A stretch of DNA of 64,000 nucleotides from Betaproteobacteria bacterium HGW-Betaproteobacteria-22 (GCA_002842285.1 PHCJ01000011.1:1-64000); one strand, 5' to 3'; positions 8,045 through 18,286 are shown, numbered from the stretch's first letter. Notes: generated from the letters alone by a model not told the origin. Numbers and translations: made by a program.

Positions 8045-8409
8045 ACCAAACGCAACAAATTCCATCAATACTGCTGATGCGCTATTTCAACAAACTACCA
8101 GGCTTTATTAAAACACCCGCCGGGCTTGAGTGGGTACTATTTAAAAAAATACCGCTGATTTTTGCCGTTGGCACTGCGGTACCTGTCAGCTACATGCTCA
8201 CTATCTATCTTAGATACTCACCACTTAATGCAGAACAGCAGCAAATCATTTACCAATGCCTGGGCCTGCTCTTCACCATTTGGTTTTTTGTAGGTACACT
8301 CGCCATTGGATGTGTGGTCGTGATGCTAATGAAAGGCCCTGCCTATGTGGCTGACCCCTACGACCTGCCTAAAGAGAATAAACAGCTGGAACAGCATCCG
8401 GAACCTTAG
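8041..8409 (+). CDS. Small membrane protein of unknown function
   Basis: A hydrophobic protein of about 122 residues following bamD. Two transmembrane segments are clear: IPLIFAVGTAVPVSYMLTIYL and, after a short loop, the stretch from CLGLLFTIWFF to CVVVMLM. The C-terminus is polar and proline-rich (ADPYDLPKENKQ). The start is uncertain: I give TTG 8041, which overlaps the bamD stop (ATTGA) and has GGGAAAG upstream; ATG 8077 or a start at 8017 inside bamD are alternatives. I do not recognise a family. Its position suggests cotranscription with bamD, but nothing in the sequence ties it to outer membrane assembly. Confidence 0.65.
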   Translation: MNQTQQIPSILLMRYFNKLPGFIKTPAGLEWVLFKKIPLIFAVGTAVPVSYMLTIYLRYSPLNAEQQQIIYQCLGLLFTIWFFVGTLAIGCVVVMLMKGPAYVADPYDLPKENKQLEQHPEP

Positions 8410-8446
8410 CCAGCGCCAGATGCTGGATGCGACTCAGGTCAGTATT

Positions 8447-8503
8447 GAAACCAGATTTTCCATTAGGCGATTCTACATCTACCTGAATGTCAACTCGCCC
8501 ATT
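8447..8503. repeat. MITE-like dispersed element, copy 2 (left end only)
   Basis: The stretch starts AAACCAGATTTTCCATTAGG and continues with the same bases as the left arm of the copies at 4027 and 27835 through TGAATGTCAACTCGCCC, then loses similarity. No right terminal repeat is visible before the der gene, so this copy is truncated or decayed. It lies between two converging genes. Confidence 0.72.
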
Positions 8504-8624
8504 ACCTGACGTGACCCATGCCTGGCTTTGTGAATCACCTGCTTAATAGATTCTAGATTCATAGTGTCGAATCAGCGAGAGCGAGTCTATGCGGTTACAC
8601 GCAATGCTGTTAAACATTTTGCAA

Positions 8625-10079
8625 TCAGTGTTTTTTAGCTTTTCTTGCCTTGTCATCAAGCTCTTTTTTGGCTTTGAGCTCCACCCGCTGTGCAGTTTTC
8701 CGCCGACGCATGCTGACAATACCCTCGCCTGGTTTGCGTTTTTCTTCATCTTCGGCAAATGGATTGCTGCCCTGTTTGTACTCCACACGCAGTGGTGTGC
8801 CTGATAATTGGAAAGTTCTGCGGAAGGTTTTCTCCAAAAATCGTGTGTAGGCATCCTTCACACCATCCACATGGCTGCCATGAATGACTACGATGGGTGG
8901 ATTGCTGCCCCCCTGATGGGCATAACGCAATTTGGGGCGAATGCCCTTGCTGATGGGGGGCTGATGCTGCTGCAAAGCCTCCTGTAGCACACGGGTGAGC
9001 TGTGGTGTTGCCAGCTTGGCAAACGCCGCCTTATAGGCAATATCCACTGACTTGAATAATTCTGGCAGGCCTTTTTTGCGCAAAGCTGAGATGTAATGGA
9101 ATTCAGCAAAGTCCAGGAACTGTAATTTTCGGTCAATTTCACGCTTTATCCAGTCGCGCTCGTCGTCTTTAAGACCATCCCATTTGTTAATCCCCACTAC
9201 CAGGGCGCGTCCGGCATCCAGAATATAAGCCGCCACGTGCGCATCCTGCTCGGTGATACCTTCCTGGGCATCCACAACCAAAATCACCACATTGGCTTCC
9301 TCAATGGCTTGTATTGTCTTAATCACCGAGAACTTTTCCACCGCCTCGAACACGCGACCGCGCTTACGCACACCCGCTGTATCAATCAAGGTGTAATGCC
9401 TGCCATTTTTTTCTAGATCAATATGGATAGAATCGCGTGTCGTACCTGGCTCATCAAACGCAATCACACGCTCCTCACCCAACAATGCATTTACCAGCGT
9501 GGATTTGCCTACGTTAGGGCGTCCAACAATGGCCACTTTCGGTATTCTGTCGCCTGTATAGTCGGTAGCAGGTTCGTCTTCCACATCATTGAAATTTTCT
9601 AATGCCAGCTCTACGATATCACGCACACCTTCACCATGTGCCGAAGAAATCGACAACGGGTAACCCAAGCCCAGCGCGTGAAAATCCGCACTGACCACAG
9701 CCTTTTGCATGCCCTCAGTTTTATTCACGGCCAGCAACACAGGGCACTTGCATTTACGCAGACGGTTGGCAATATCCATATCTTGCGGCGTTGCACCCTG
9801 GCGGCCATCCACCAAAAAGATAATCACATCCGCCTCATCAATGGCTTGTAGGGTTTGCTTGGCCATGGCCTTTAAAATACCGTTGTCTGTGTTGGGTTCA
9901 AAGCCGCCGGTATCTACCACCAAGTAAGGCTTGCTCGCACCTATACCACGTCCGTAATGACGGTCACGTGTTAATCCTGGAAGATCAGCGACTAAGGCAT
10001 CTCGACTTTTTGTTAAACGATTAAATAATGTTGATTTGCCAACGTTGGGTCGGCCAACCAAAACAATGGTAGGTATCAT
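8625..10079 (-). CDS. der: Ribosome assembly GTPase Der (EngA)
   Basis: A 484-residue protein with two GTPase domains in tandem, unique to Der, needed for maturation of the 50S subunit. [10 protein letters not shown] occurs twice (near residues 8 and 186), each followed by DxPGx[11 protein letters not shown] and VNKTEG/GINKWDG base-recognition motifs. The C-terminal KH-like domain ends in a lysine-rich tail. It is the last gene of the housekeeping run that begins at ndk. The gap to bamB upstream (177 bases) holds a dispersed repeat, so der may have its own promoter or depend on read-through. Confidence 0.97.
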   Translation of the reverse strand: MIPTIVLVGRPNVGKSTLFNRLTKSRDALVADLPGLTRDRHYGRGIGASKPYLVVDTGGFEPNTDNGILKAMAKQTLQAIDEADVIIFLVDGRQGATPQDMDIANRLRKCKCPVLLAVNKTEGMQKAVVSADFHALGLGYPLSISSAHGEGVRDIVELALENFNDVEDEPATDYTGDRIPKVAIVGRPNVGKSTLVNALLGEERVIAFDEPGTTRDSIHIDLEKNGRHYTLIDTAGVRKRGRVFEAVEKFSVIKTIQAIEEANVVILVVDAQEGITEQDAHVAAYILDAGRALVVGINKWDGLKDDERDWIKREIDRKLQFLDFAEFHYISALRKKGLPELFKSVDIAYKAAFAKLATPQLTRVLQEALQQHQPPISKGIRPKLRYAHQGGSNPPIVVIHGSHVDGVKDAYTRFLEKTFRRTFQLSGTPLRVEYKQGSNPFAEDEEKRKPGEGIVSMRRRKTAQRVELKAKKELDDKARKAKKH

Positions 10080-10134
10080 GAATGCCTTCTATTTTGCGAT
10101 TGCGTTTTTTGACTTTTCAGTAAACTTTTTTCTA

Positions 10135-10240
10135 CGGAAAGCACAAAAGACACGAAAGATAATCAGGGTATGCAATGTTATGGAAAAATTATGCGCGCTT
10201 TTCGTGTGTTATGTGAAAATCGTGTGTTTTGTGAAAGTAA
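10135..10240. repeat. Imperfect palindromic dispersed repeat between bamB and der
   Basis: The left part carries GCACAAAAGACACGAAA and the right part the complementary CTTTTCGTGTGTTATGTG followed by a second ATCGTGTGTTTTGTGAAAG. The arms are degenerate. It resembles the repeat at 26019-26152 (GTCCACGAAATACACAAA type). It fills most of the bamB-der gap and has no open frame. Confidence 0.6.
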
Positions 10241-10256
10241 AGTATAGTTGCTTTGT

Positions 10257-11447
10257 TTATTTGATCTGTATCGCATAAACACCGCCGTCACGCGATTGCG
10301 CCAAAAGCGTGCTGCTATTCAACAATGCCATTTGCGGCAATACGGCAGAAGTCCCCGTTTTAATCCTGCTCGCAAACGCACCGTCTTCACGGCTTAAAAA
10401 GTGCACATACCCTTCAACGTCACCCACAGCAATGAAGTCAGCAACGGGCAACGGTGCAGTTAACTGCCGATTCTTTAAAGCACCCTGACGCCAGAAAGTT
10501 TTACCTGTGCTGTAATCCAGCGCATAAACCGAACCTATGGCATGCGAAATGAAGATACGCGTTTCTGCCATATTCATGCCCGTCAGACTCGAGATGTCCC
10601 TGTTCCAAACCACACGCCCGGTTGCCCTGTCCACGGCAGCCACGCGACCCTGGTAGGCGACGGCATAAACCAGTGGGCCATCAACCACAGGTAAGCTGGT
10701 GATATCAGCAATACGCTCGATTTCTGTCACACCTTTGGGCTGGGCAACTGAAGCTTCCCACAGAGTCTTGCCATTATCCGCACGAATAGCAGCCAGCTTA
10801 CCTCCGGCAAACCCTGCATAGACGGCACCGCCGTCTACCACAACACCCGCGCTGCTGCGTAGCACCAACGCCGGATTGGTGCGGTCATAAACCCATTTTC
10901 GGCTACCGTCATCGGCATTAATCCCATAAATACGGCTGTCGCCCGTTCTCACAATCACAGTGCCGTCAAAATATCTGGGCGCACTTAAAATTTCACTGCT
11001 GAGGCGAGATAGCCACTGCAACTTGCCAGATAAGTCATAGGCGTACAACACGCCTCTCTGCGAACCCACCAGCACCAGACCACCCCCTACACCAACGCCG
11101 CCGGTCACTTTTTCACCGACATTAGCGCGCCAAACCTGGTTGCCGTTGCTTACATCAAGCTTAGCCAACTCACCCGCCGCACTGGCAATGTAAGCAAAAC
11201 CAGCTTCTATCGCGGGAGAAAGCTCGTAATGTTCAGCATCTCCCAGCTTGCTCTGCCACAATACCTGTGCATTTGCAGTTGCTTTAATTTCGCCAAGAGG
11301 CTCCATATCGGCCACTTCGCGTCCGAACATACGCTCAGATATGTCGGTTTTAAGGTCAGTGATGCTCGTGCAGGCCGTGAGCAGCAAAATAGAGCTCAAT
11401 GCAAAAGCCTGCTTAATGGAACACGGAATAAGTGAGATAAATCGCAT
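10257..11447 (-). CDS. bamB: Outer membrane assembly lipoprotein BamB
   Basis: A 396-residue lipoprotein of the Bam complex. The signal peptide ends in the lipobox LLTAC (Cys26 from ATG 11447), followed by an eight-bladed PQQ-type propeller. Blade repeats of the type GGKLAAIRADNGKTLWEA, YAYDLSGKLQWLSRLSS and YALDYSTGKTFWRQG are easily seen. A TTG two codons upstream (11453) touches the yfgM stop; I prefer the ATG. BamB, YfgM, HisS, IspG, RodZ and Der together are a well-conserved arrangement in beta- and gammaproteobacteria. Confidence 0.95.
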   Translation of the reverse strand: MRFISLIPCSIKQAFALSSILLLTACTSITDLKTDISERMFGREVADMEPLGEIKATANAQVLWQSKLGDAEHYELSPAIEAGFAYIASAAGELAKLDVSNGNQVWRANVGEKVTGGVGVGGGLVLVGSQRGVLYAYDLSGKLQWLSRLSSEILSAPRYFDGTVIVRTGDSRIYGINADDGSRKWVYDRTNPALVLRSSAGVVVDGGAVYAGFAGGKLAAIRADNGKTLWEASVAQPKGVTEIERIADITSLPVVDGPLVYAVAYQGRVAAVDRATGRVVWNRDISSLTGMNMAETRIFISHAIGSVYALDYSTGKTFWRQGALKNRQLTAPLPVADFIAVGDVEGYVHFLSREDGAFASRIKTGTSAVLPQMALLNSSTLLAQSRDGGVYAIQIK

Positions 11448-11454
11448 GTGCAAA

Positions 11455-12078
11455 TTAACCTAATGCCTCAAGTTTTTGTTGCGTCAACAGACGGTACTTA
11501 CCCTGCACATCAAGCTTGATTAGCGCCTGCTCATAGACAGCTTTAGCTTCAGTCGTTTTGCCTTGCGCAACAAGAATGTCGCCTTTTAGATCCGCGAATA
11601 AACCGTCAAAGCCTTCATCATGCGTTGCATTCAATAGCTTTAGTGCGCCTTCATAGTCTTTTTCTTCTACTAGAATGTTTGCCAATTGCAAACTGGCAAT
11701 GGCACTCACTGAGGTTTCTTTGGCATTCTTGATCGCCCATTCCAACTGAGCCTTGGCACTTTTAATCTCATTGGCATGATAGTTCGCTTTAGCAGCCAAC
11801 ACCGCTGCACGACCTGCATAGGGTGTCGCGCTGTACTTATCCATCAACTCGGCAGTTTTTGCCTGAATCGCCGTTAAATCTTTTTCATCGATTACTTGCA
11901 AGGCTTGATATTCAGTTGAGGCGCTTACTGACTGCTTGGTTTGATAATAGCTAAAGCCCTGATACCCTGCATATAGTACCAGTAGCCCCAGCACCGAATT
12001 GGTCACGGTTTTACCATAAGTTTTCCACCACGCTTTTAATTCGTCTATCTGTTCTTGCTCTTCTAAATCGTAAGCCAT
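11455..12078 (-). CDS. yfgM: YfgM-type membrane protein (SecYEG-associated, TPR-like)
   Basis: A 207-residue protein with one transmembrane helix (about residues 25-44, VTNSVLGLLVLYAGYQGFSYY) and a periplasmic domain of helical repeats. The N-terminal EEQEQIDELKAWWKTYG is the family's signature. In E. coli YfgM associates with the Sec translocon and periplasmic chaperones. It is placed directly before bamB, as in most proteobacteria, and ends one base or so before the bamB start region. An AAGG ribosome site lies close to ATG 12078. Confidence 0.92.
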   Translation of the reverse strand: MAYDLEEQEQIDELKAWWKTYGKTVTNSVLGLLVLYAGYQGFSYYQTKQSVSASTEYQALQVIDEKDLTAIQAKTAELMDKYSATPYAGRAAVLAAKANYHANEIKSAKAQLEWAIKNAKETSVSAIASLQLANILVEEKDYEGALKLLNATHDEGFDGLFADLKGDILVAQGKTTEAKAVYEQALIKLDVQGKYRLLTQQKLEALG

Positions 12079-12109
12079 ACCTTAATCCTAAATATTAATT
12101 CAACACCAT

Positions 12110-12931
12110 CTAAACATTACTGAAGCGCTCGCCATGCACGCTACTCTGGCCAGGAATTGCTGCCAGTAAATTTCGTGTATAAGCATGTTGAGGCTGTGCA
12201 TAAATTTCCACTACTTTGCCTTGCTCAACCACTTTGCCGGCATGCATTACTACAATATCATCCGCGATATGACGCACGACGCGCAAATCATGGCTGATAA
12301 AAATATAACTCAAGGCCATTTCCTGCTGCAACGCTTTCAATAACAACAAAATTTGTGCCTGTATCGACACATCCAATGCAGACACGGGCTCATCACATAC
12401 CACCACTTTCGGCTGCAATACCAAGGCACGTGCAATGCCGATACGCTGCCGTTGCCCGCCTGAAAACTCATGCGGATATTTTTGCATGTCAGACTCAGAC
12501 AAACCCACACGCTTTAGCATGGACACTACTTTTTGCTGCTGCTCGGCGCGGCTGCCTAAACCGTGAATCAGCAGGCCTTCTCCCACCAACTCCCCCACCC
12601 GCATACGCGGGTTAAGCGAGGCGAACGGATCCTGAAACACCATTTGCAAATTTTTGCGCAACGCGCGTAATGCGGGCGCATCCAACCTGGACAAATCACG
12701 CCCTTCAAACAGCACTTCACCGCTATCTAAAGATTGCAATTGTAACAGACAACGTGCCAGCGTGGATTTACCGCTACCGGATTCACCAACTACAGCTAGC
12801 GTAGTGCCCGCCCGCAGGCGAATGCTCACATCATCCAGCGCACGCACCATGGTAGCACCAAACCCGAAACGGCCACTGCGTTGCGTATAGGTTTTAACCA
12901 ATTGGTTAGCTGCAAGAATAATTTCACTCAT
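12110..12931 (-). CDS. ABC transporter ATPase, oligopeptide/dipeptide type (OppF/YejF C-terminal half-like)
   Basis: A 273-residue ABC ATPase. Walker A GESGSGKSTLARC (near residue 50), signature [14 protein letters not shown], Walker B VVCDEPVSALD and the switch histidine in FISHDL are all intact, so it should hydrolyse ATP. It resembles the second ATPase of Opp/Dpp/Yej peptide importers. Its start overlaps the stop of the preceding ATPase gene by four bases (ATGA), implying translational coupling and a heterodimer. No permease or binding protein gene is nearby. In many bacteria these two halves are fused as YejF; here they are separate. Confidence 0.92.
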   Translation of the reverse strand: MSEIILAANQLVKTYTQRSGRFGFGATMVRALDDVSIRLRAGTTLAVVGESGSGKSTLARCLLQLQSLDSGEVLFEGRDLSRLDAPALRALRKNLQMVFQDPFASLNPRMRVGELVGEGLLIHGLGSRAEQQQKVVSMLKRVGLSESDMQKYPHEFSGGQRQRIGIARALVLQPKVVVCDEPVSALDVSIQAQILLLLKALQQEMALSYIFISHDLRVVRHIADDIVVMHAGKVVEQGKVVEIYAQPQHAYTRNLLAAIPGQSSVHGERFSNV

Positions 12932-13845
12932 ATCTGACCATTTTGCTTTGCTATTGACTGTATTGAGTCAGTTTCCTGCAACCATGCATAATCAATAGGC
13001 TTCAAGGCTTTTTTGCCTTCAGCATCCGGCACACAGGCAAGCAACGCTTGCGTGTAGGGATGCTGTGGGTTACTAAGCACTTGCGCTTTACTCCCGGCCT
13101 CAACTATCTCACCTCTGAACATCACCACGACATCATCAGCAATATCAGCCACCACACCAAAATCATGCGTGATAAAAAGCATGCCCATATTCATGCGGCT
13201 TTTTAACTCAGCCAGCAACTTTAATATCTGTGCCTGCACTGTCACATCCAGTGCCGTCGTGGGCTCATCAGCAATTAACAAACGTGGCTCACAAGCAATG
13301 CTCATGGCAATCATGACACGCTGACGTTGCCCACCTGAAAGCTCATCAGGGTAACTGTTGGCACGGCCGGCAGGAATGCCGACCATCTCCAGCAAGCTGG
13401 CAATCTTGGCCTTCAGGGCATCGCCCTTTAACCCCAAATGCGTCGTGAGGCTTTCGCCAATCTGGTAACCTACCGTCAGCACCGGATTCAAAGAAGTCAT
13501 GGGTTCCTGGAAAATCATGGCGATTTTTGCACCGCGAATTTTTTGCAATTCGGCTTCGGTGAGTTTGCCAAGCGCCTGAACACCTGAAGCACCATTATTA
13601 AATAAAATCTCACCGCCACTTAACTGCAACTGGCTGGAAAGCAAGCCCATCACTGAAAGCGCGGTTAGACTTTTGCCGCTGCCAGACTCGCCCACCACGC
13701 AGGTAGTTTTGCCTGCAGCTATGGAAAAGCTCACATCATTCACCAACAAACGCGTAGGTGATTTCTTGGGCGTGATACTGACATGCGACAACTGCAGCAA
13801 AGGTGTTGCAGAATCTGGTATTTTCGTTTGTAAGTCAGCAGTCAT
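12928..13845 (-). CDS. ABC transporter ATPase, oligopeptide/dipeptide type (OppD/YejF N-terminal half-like)
   Basis: A 305-residue ABC ATPase with Walker A GESGSGKSLTALS, signature [17 protein letters not shown], Walker B LLIADEPTTALD, and a C-terminal HPYTQALLACVPD segment typical of the peptide/nickel importer subfamily. It pairs with the ATPase gene at 12110-12931. The pair is inserted between hisS and yfgM, which are normally adjacent, so these are guests in a conserved housekeeping operon. Substrate cannot be told from ATPases alone; peptides are the family default. Confidence 0.92.
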   Translation of the reverse strand: MTADLQTKIPDSATPLLQLSHVSITPKKSPTRLLVNDVSFSIAAGKTTCVVGESGSGKSLTALSVMGLLSSQLQLSGGEILFNNGASGVQALGKLTEAELQKIRGAKIAMIFQEPMTSLNPVLTVGYQIGESLTTHLGLKGDALKAKIASLLEMVGIPAGRANSYPDELSGGQRQRVMIAMSIACEPRLLIADEPTTALDVTVQAQILKLLAELKSRMNMGMLFITHDFGVVADIADDVVVMFRGEIVEAGSKAQVLSNPQHPYTQALLACVPDAEGKKALKPIDYAWLQETDSIQSIAKQNGQI

Positions 13846-13890
13846 AATGGGGTCGATACTATCCTTGAAACCTACTTACATCAACTTGGT

Positions 13891-15156
13891 TTAGTTTGCA
13901 GTTAACCGATTAATGGCTGCTTCAATGCTGCACTGCACCTGCTCAACTTTCATGTCTGCCTGCATAGGCTTCAATGTCACCTGCCGGTTATTCACTTCAT
14001 CATCGCCCAGTATCAGCGCATACCTCGCCTGGCTTCTGTCCGCTTTTTTCATCTGTGATTTAAAACTGCCGCCACCAGCATGCAACACCACTTGAATATT
14101 CGCATTACGCAATTGTTCGGCTATCACAAAAGCGGCCTTTTCGGCCAGCTCGCCTACGTTCACCAAATACACGTCCGGCGCATCATTCGCAGTCACTTCA
14201 TACTCCTGCATCAGCAGAAAAACGCGCTCCAGACCAATCCCAAAACCACAGGCTGGTGTTGCATTGCCACCCAGTCTTTCAACTAAAGTATCATAGCGGC
14301 CGCCACCTGCAATCGTGCCCTGTGCCCCCAGCTTGGTGGTTACCCACTCGAATACAGTGCGGTTATAGTAATCCAGGCCACGTACCAGGCGCGGGTTGAT
14401 GTTGTAAGCGACCCCCGCATCGGTCAATCTTTTACACAGACCATCAAAGTGCGCGCGGGTTTCATCCCCTAGGCAATCAATTAACTTCGGCGCGGCCTCG
14501 CACATGGCCTGCATGCGCGGGTTTTTTGTATCCAGAATGCGTAACGGGTTGGTGTGCAGACGACGCTTGGCATCTTCATCCAGTAAATCGGCATGCTGTT
14601 CAAAATAAGCAATCAGTACATTGCGGTATTCAGCACGTTCATGCGCGTCACCAATACTGTTAATTTGCAGTTCAACATCGGCAATGCCCAATTCACGCCA
14701 GAGTCGGGCCAGCATAACGATCTGCTCTGCATCCACCTCTGGCGTATCAAAACCGAAAGCCTCGACACCGATCTGGTGAAACTGGCGCTGACGGCCTTTT
14801 TGCACATTTTCATGCCTGAACATCGCACCGCTGTACCATAAACGCTGCGGGCCATTGTAAGTCAGGTTGTGTTCAACCACGGCACGCACACAGCCGGCAG
14901 TGCCCTCGGGACGCAATGCCAGTTTATCGCCATTGAGCGCATCTTCCCATGCGTACATTTCCTTCTCTACGATATCCGTATGCTCGCCAACGCTGCGCAC
15001 ATAAAGCTCGGTGGGCTCCACCAGTGGCATACGGATATTTTTATACCCATACTGCGCCAACACACGGCGTGCAGTGTCTTCAAGTTTGAACCACAGAGGC
15101 GTCGCCTCGGGCAAAATATCGTAAAAGCCCTTAATGCTTTGGAATTTGTTACTCAT
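13891..15156 (-). CDS. hisS: Histidyl-tRNA synthetase
   Basis: A 421-residue class II aminoacyl-tRNA synthetase that charges tRNA-His. Motif 2 is visible as LWYSGAMFRHENVQKGR, the histidine-specific stretch as LVRGLDYYNRTVFEW, and motif 3 as GFGIGLERVFLL. The C-terminal anticodon-binding domain follows (residues about 325-421). Length is typical. It follows ispG with a 17-base gap in the conserved rlmN-pilW-rodZ-ispG-hisS order. Confidence 0.98.
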   Translation of the reverse strand: MSNKFQSIKGFYDILPEATPLWFKLEDTARRVLAQYGYKNIRMPLVEPTELYVRSVGEHTDIVEKEMYAWEDALNGDKLALRPEGTAGCVRAVVEHNLTYNGPQRLWYSGAMFRHENVQKGRQRQFHQIGVEAFGFDTPEVDAEQIVMLARLWRELGIADVELQINSIGDAHERAEYRNVLIAYFEQHADLLDEDAKRRLHTNPLRILDTKNPRMQAMCEAAPKLIDCLGDETRAHFDGLCKRLTDAGVAYNINPRLVRGLDYYNRTVFEWVTTKLGAQGTIAGGGRYDTLVERLGGNATPACGFGIGLERVFLLMQEYEVTANDAPDVYLVNVGELAEKAAFVIAEQLRNANIQVVLHAGGGSFKSQMKKADRSQARYALILGDDEVNNRQVTLKPMQADMKVEQVQCSIEAAINRLTAN

Positions 15157-15173
15157 GGATGCTTAAATTATTA

Positions 15174-16490
15174 TTAACTTACTGATTGAATTGGAATGGT
15201 TTTCTGTAGCGGACGCACATGCAGCTTGCCGCCTTCGGCGTAGTTTTTCTGCACATAAGCTTCAATAATCGCCTGAAACTCCTGCGCGATACTGTCACCT
15301 TTAAGCGTGACTGTTTTTTCACCATCGACAAATACTGGCGCCACCGGCACTTCGCCGGTGCCCGGTAGGCTGATGCCGATATTGGCTAGCTTGGATTCAC
15401 CCGGGCCATTCACCACGCAGCCCATGACCGCAACGCTCATGTTCTCAACCCCGGCATACTGATTACGCCAGGCCGGCATCTGATTACGCAGATAGCTTTG
15501 AATCTGCATCGCCAATTCCTGAAAGTAAGTTGATGTGGTGCGGCCGCAACCCGGACAAGCCGTGACCAGCGGGGTAAAAGAACGGATGCCCATGGTCTGC
15601 AGAATTTCCTGCGCCACAACCACCTCTTTCGTGCGCGACTCATTCGGCTCAGGCGTCAACGATACACGAATGGTATTACCAACCCCCTGCTGCAGCAGTA
15701 TCGCCAGCGCTGCTGTAGATGCCACAATGCCTTTGGAACCCATCCCTGCTTCGGTCAAACCCAAGTGCAAGGGATACTCACAGCGATTCGCCAGTTCAGA
15801 ATAAACGCTGACAAGATCCTGCACATCACTGACCTTGCAGGAAATGATGATCTGGTTGGGTGACAAGCCCAGCTCGACAGCCTGTGCTGCACTTTCAAGT
15901 GCTGATTGAATCAAGGCCTCGCGCATCAGTGCATCTGCACTTAACGGCGCTGCCAGCTTGGCATTATCGTCCATCATCTGCGCCATCTTGGCTTGATCCA
16001 GGCTGCCCCAGTTCACGCCGATACGCACCGCTTTTTTGTATTGAACTGCAGTCTCGATCATGGCTGCAAACTGCTCATCACGCTTGGAGCCTTTACCTAC
16101 GTTACCGGGATTAATGCGATATTTGGCAAGTGACTCAGCGCAGTCAGGATACTGCGCAAGCAGTTTATGGCCGTTGTAATGAAAATCCCCAACCAAGGGC
16201 ACATTGCAGCCCAGGGCATCCAAACCGCGGCGGATATTGCCTACCTGGGCTGCAGCCTCAGGGGAATTGACAGTAATACGCACGACTTCTGAGCCTGCTT
16301 GCCATAATGCGTAAACTTGTTGAATCGTCGCCTGGGCATCGGCAGTGTCAGTATTGGTCATACTTTGCACCACCACAGGCGCGGCAAGCGTGTTCTCAAG
16401 CCCGCCCCCTACTGCAACATGACCGACCATAACCTGCAATGTCGGGCGACATGGTTTTTTATTCACATACTGCTGTACTGAAGAATCCAA
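15174..16490 (-). CDS. ispG: 4-Hydroxy-3-methylbut-2-enyl diphosphate synthase (MEP pathway)
   Basis: A 438-residue iron-sulfur enzyme that converts methylerythritol cyclodiphosphate to HMBPP in isoprenoid synthesis. The [4Fe-4S] ligands are visible as CPGCGRT (Cys312, Cys315) and GCVVNGPGE (Cys358 with the following Glu). The N-terminal TIM barrel contains [10 protein letters not shown] and RINPGNVG. It starts three bases after the rodZ stop and precedes hisS, the standard order. Confidence 0.98.
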   Translation of the reverse strand: MDSSVQQYVNKKPCRPTLQVMVGHVAVGGGLENTLAAPVVVQSMTNTDTADAQATIQQVYALWQAGSEVVRITVNSPEAAAQVGNIRRGLDALGCNVPLVGDFHYNGHKLLAQYPDCAESLAKYRINPGNVGKGSKRDEQFAAMIETAVQYKKAVRIGVNWGSLDQAKMAQMMDDNAKLAAPLSADALMREALIQSALESAAQAVELGLSPNQIIISCKVSDVQDLVSVYSELANRCEYPLHLGLTEAGMGSKGIVASTAALAILLQQGVGNTIRVSLTPEPNESRTKEVVVAQEILQTMGIRSFTPLVTACPGCGRTTSTYFQELAMQIQSYLRNQMPAWRNQYAGVENMSVAVMGCVVNGPGESKLANIGISLPGTGEVPVAPVFVDGEKTVTLKGDSIAQEFQAIIEAYVQKNYAEGGKLHVRPLQKTIPIQSVS

Positions 16491-16493
16491 TGC

Positions 16494-17483
16494 TTACTCC
16501 AAGACAACACGCGCAACATTGTTTTTAGTCTGCAAATTTAAATCCACACGCTGACCATCTACCATTAACTCAGCACCTTTTGCATTACCGACTACAACCG
16601 TCATAGGTGGCGGAAAGCTTAATGCCTGGCTATCACCTGCGTAGAACGTCTTTTCAAAGAGCACATCACCTGCTTTACCCGTCACCCTTATCCAAGTTTC
16701 CTGTGTGAATGCGAATGAAAGCTTTCTGGCATTTAAGCCGGTGGCATTCTGACTGACTACAGACGCATTTTGATTAATCGCTTGATTTGGTATAACTGTG
16801 GCAGTATTCGCTCCATCCAATGCAATCACACCAGGTTCTGCAGCTGGCTCAGCGCTTAAGTCTGAAGCCTGACGCTCAGCGGCTGGCAATGCAATTTCCG
16901 GTAATTGAATTTCGGTTGTTACCGCTGTAGTTGCATCATCAGCATTCACCTCATGCTCAACAGCCGACTGAGTTGGTGTACCACCTATTTCTATAGCTTT
17001 TTGCTTGGAAAAATAATCCACGTAGAAAATCCAGGCCAGTAAGAACAGCAAAAGCAAAATGGTCACTAGCACGTATTTCAACCAGGGCGATGAGTCTTTA
17101 GTCAACGCCACAGGCTGCATGGAGCTATGAAAGTTCAAGGTATCGGCAAATGCACTGGGGCCTGCAACACGATACAGCTCCACCAATGGCGCTGCGTCCA
17201 ACTCCAAAAGCTTGGCGTAACTGCGGATAAATCCACGTGTAATCATTGCATCGGGTAATTTCTCAAAAGCATCATGCTCCAGCGCATCAATCTGCTTTAC
17301 GCTGTAGCGCAGCTTGTTTGAAACATCTTGCAAAGACAACTTCCGGGCCGTTCTGGCGGCCTGTAACATTGTGCCGACCGATGCTGGCTGAACTTGAGCT
17401 ACATCCGATTGCAACGCCTCTGACACCGCTGCGGATTGCGAAATTTCCGGTTGTGCGACATCGATCTGATCTTTATCCGCCAT
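16494..17483 (-). CDS. rodZ: Cell-shape protein RodZ (cytoskeletal HTH membrane protein)
   Basis: A 329-residue bitopic protein. Residues 36-105 form a Cro/CI-type helix-turn-helix (LQAARTARKLSLQDVSNKL) that in E. coli binds MreB; a transmembrane helix lies near 135-155 (YVLVTILLLLFLLAWIFYV); the periplasmic part has a low-complexity Ala/Thr linker and a C-terminal DUF4115 domain (about 250-329). It links the actin-like cytoskeleton to the elongation machinery. It sits between pilW and ispG in the conserved order. Confidence 0.95.
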   Translation of the reverse strand: MADKDQIDVAQPEISQSAAVSEALQSDVAQVQPASVGTMLQAARTARKLSLQDVSNKLRYSVKQIDALEHDAFEKLPDAMITRGFIRSYAKLLELDAAPLVELYRVAGPSAFADTLNFHSSMQPVALTKDSSPWLKYVLVTILLLLFLLAWIFYVDYFSKQKAIEIGGTPTQSAVEHEVNADDATTAVTTEIQLPEIALPAAERQASDLSAEPAAEPGVIALDGANTATVIPNQAINQNASVVSQNATGLNARKLSFAFTQETWIRVTGKAGDVLFEKTFYAGDSQALSFPPPMTVVVGNAKGAELMVDGQRVDLNLQTKNNVARVVLE

Positions 17484-17485
17484 CT

Positions 17486-18286
17486 CTACTTCCCACTTAG
17501 TAATAACTTGGTTTGCTCTGAATTTGGAAACTGCCGCCTTAACTGCAAAGCGTAGCTAGCCTCATCATCACGATCACCCAACTTGCGCGCAATTTGCACG
17601 GCAAGCCATAACAGCTCAGGCCCAGGCTGGCTCAATAGCGCATTTTGCAACGTGTTTTTAGCACCTATTGCGTCATCACGTTTAAACTGAATGGTTGCAA
17701 GCTGATAAGCCGCAGCGTGAAATAAAGGCTCAATTTGCAACGCCTTCATGAAATAAATCTCGGCATTGACCTTATCCTGCTTGCGCAATGAGCAGATGCC
17801 GGCATTAGTATAAGCCACAGCCGGCGTACCATAGAGCGGGTTACTTACCGCTGCCATAAACTCATTGATTGATTCATCGATACGGTTTCTGGCGCACAAA
17901 AAACTGCCAAAATTATTGCGCGATTCCGAGTTGTTAGGCTCAATCTGTATGGCACGCCTGAAATTCAGCTCCGCCAGGTCATCCTGCCCCAGAGCAGAAT
18001 GCACCAAGCCCAGGCCGTTATAGGCTGAACCAAAAGTCGGGTCTATATTTTTGGCGATGGTAAATTCTTCAAGCGCGATTTCCAGCTTACGCTCCTGTAG
18101 ATAAACTGCGGCTAAATCGCTATGCGCGCGCGCCTGCGCTTTTAAGTTTTCGCTATTTCGTGCTTGCTGCTTTGGGCTGGCACAACCAAGCACCAGCACG
18201 CCTACCAAAGACAGTAGCACAATCAGGCCCACCTTACTGATATTGAATTTTTTACTTTGGGAGTCAGCTAAAACCATCTTATTCAT
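17486..18286 (-). CDS. pilW: Type IV pilus biogenesis/stability lipoprotein PilW (PilF)
   Basis: A 266-residue lipoprotein. Its signal segment ends in the lipobox VLGC (Cys35), later than usual because of a polar N-terminal extension; a start at Met4 is possible. The mature protein is a row of TPRs ([18 protein letters not shown] and [20 protein letters not shown]). PilW/PilF helps the secretin PilQ assemble in the outer membrane. Its start overlaps the rlmN stop by four bases. Other pilus genes in the window (pilU at 34106) agree with type IV pili in this organism. Confidence 0.93.
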   Translation of the reverse strand: MNKMVLADSQSKKFNISKVGLIVLLSLVGVLVLGCASPKQQARNSENLKAQARAHSDLAAVYLQERKLEIALEEFTIAKNIDPTFGSAYNGLGLVHSALGQDDLAELNFRRAIQIEPNNSESRNNFGSFLCARNRIDESINEFMAAVSNPLYGTPAVAYTNAGICSLRKQDKVNAEIYFMKALQIEPLFHAAAYQLATIQFKRDDAIGAKNTLQNALLSQPGPELLWLAVQIARKLGDRDDEASYALQLRRQFPNSEQTKLLLSGK

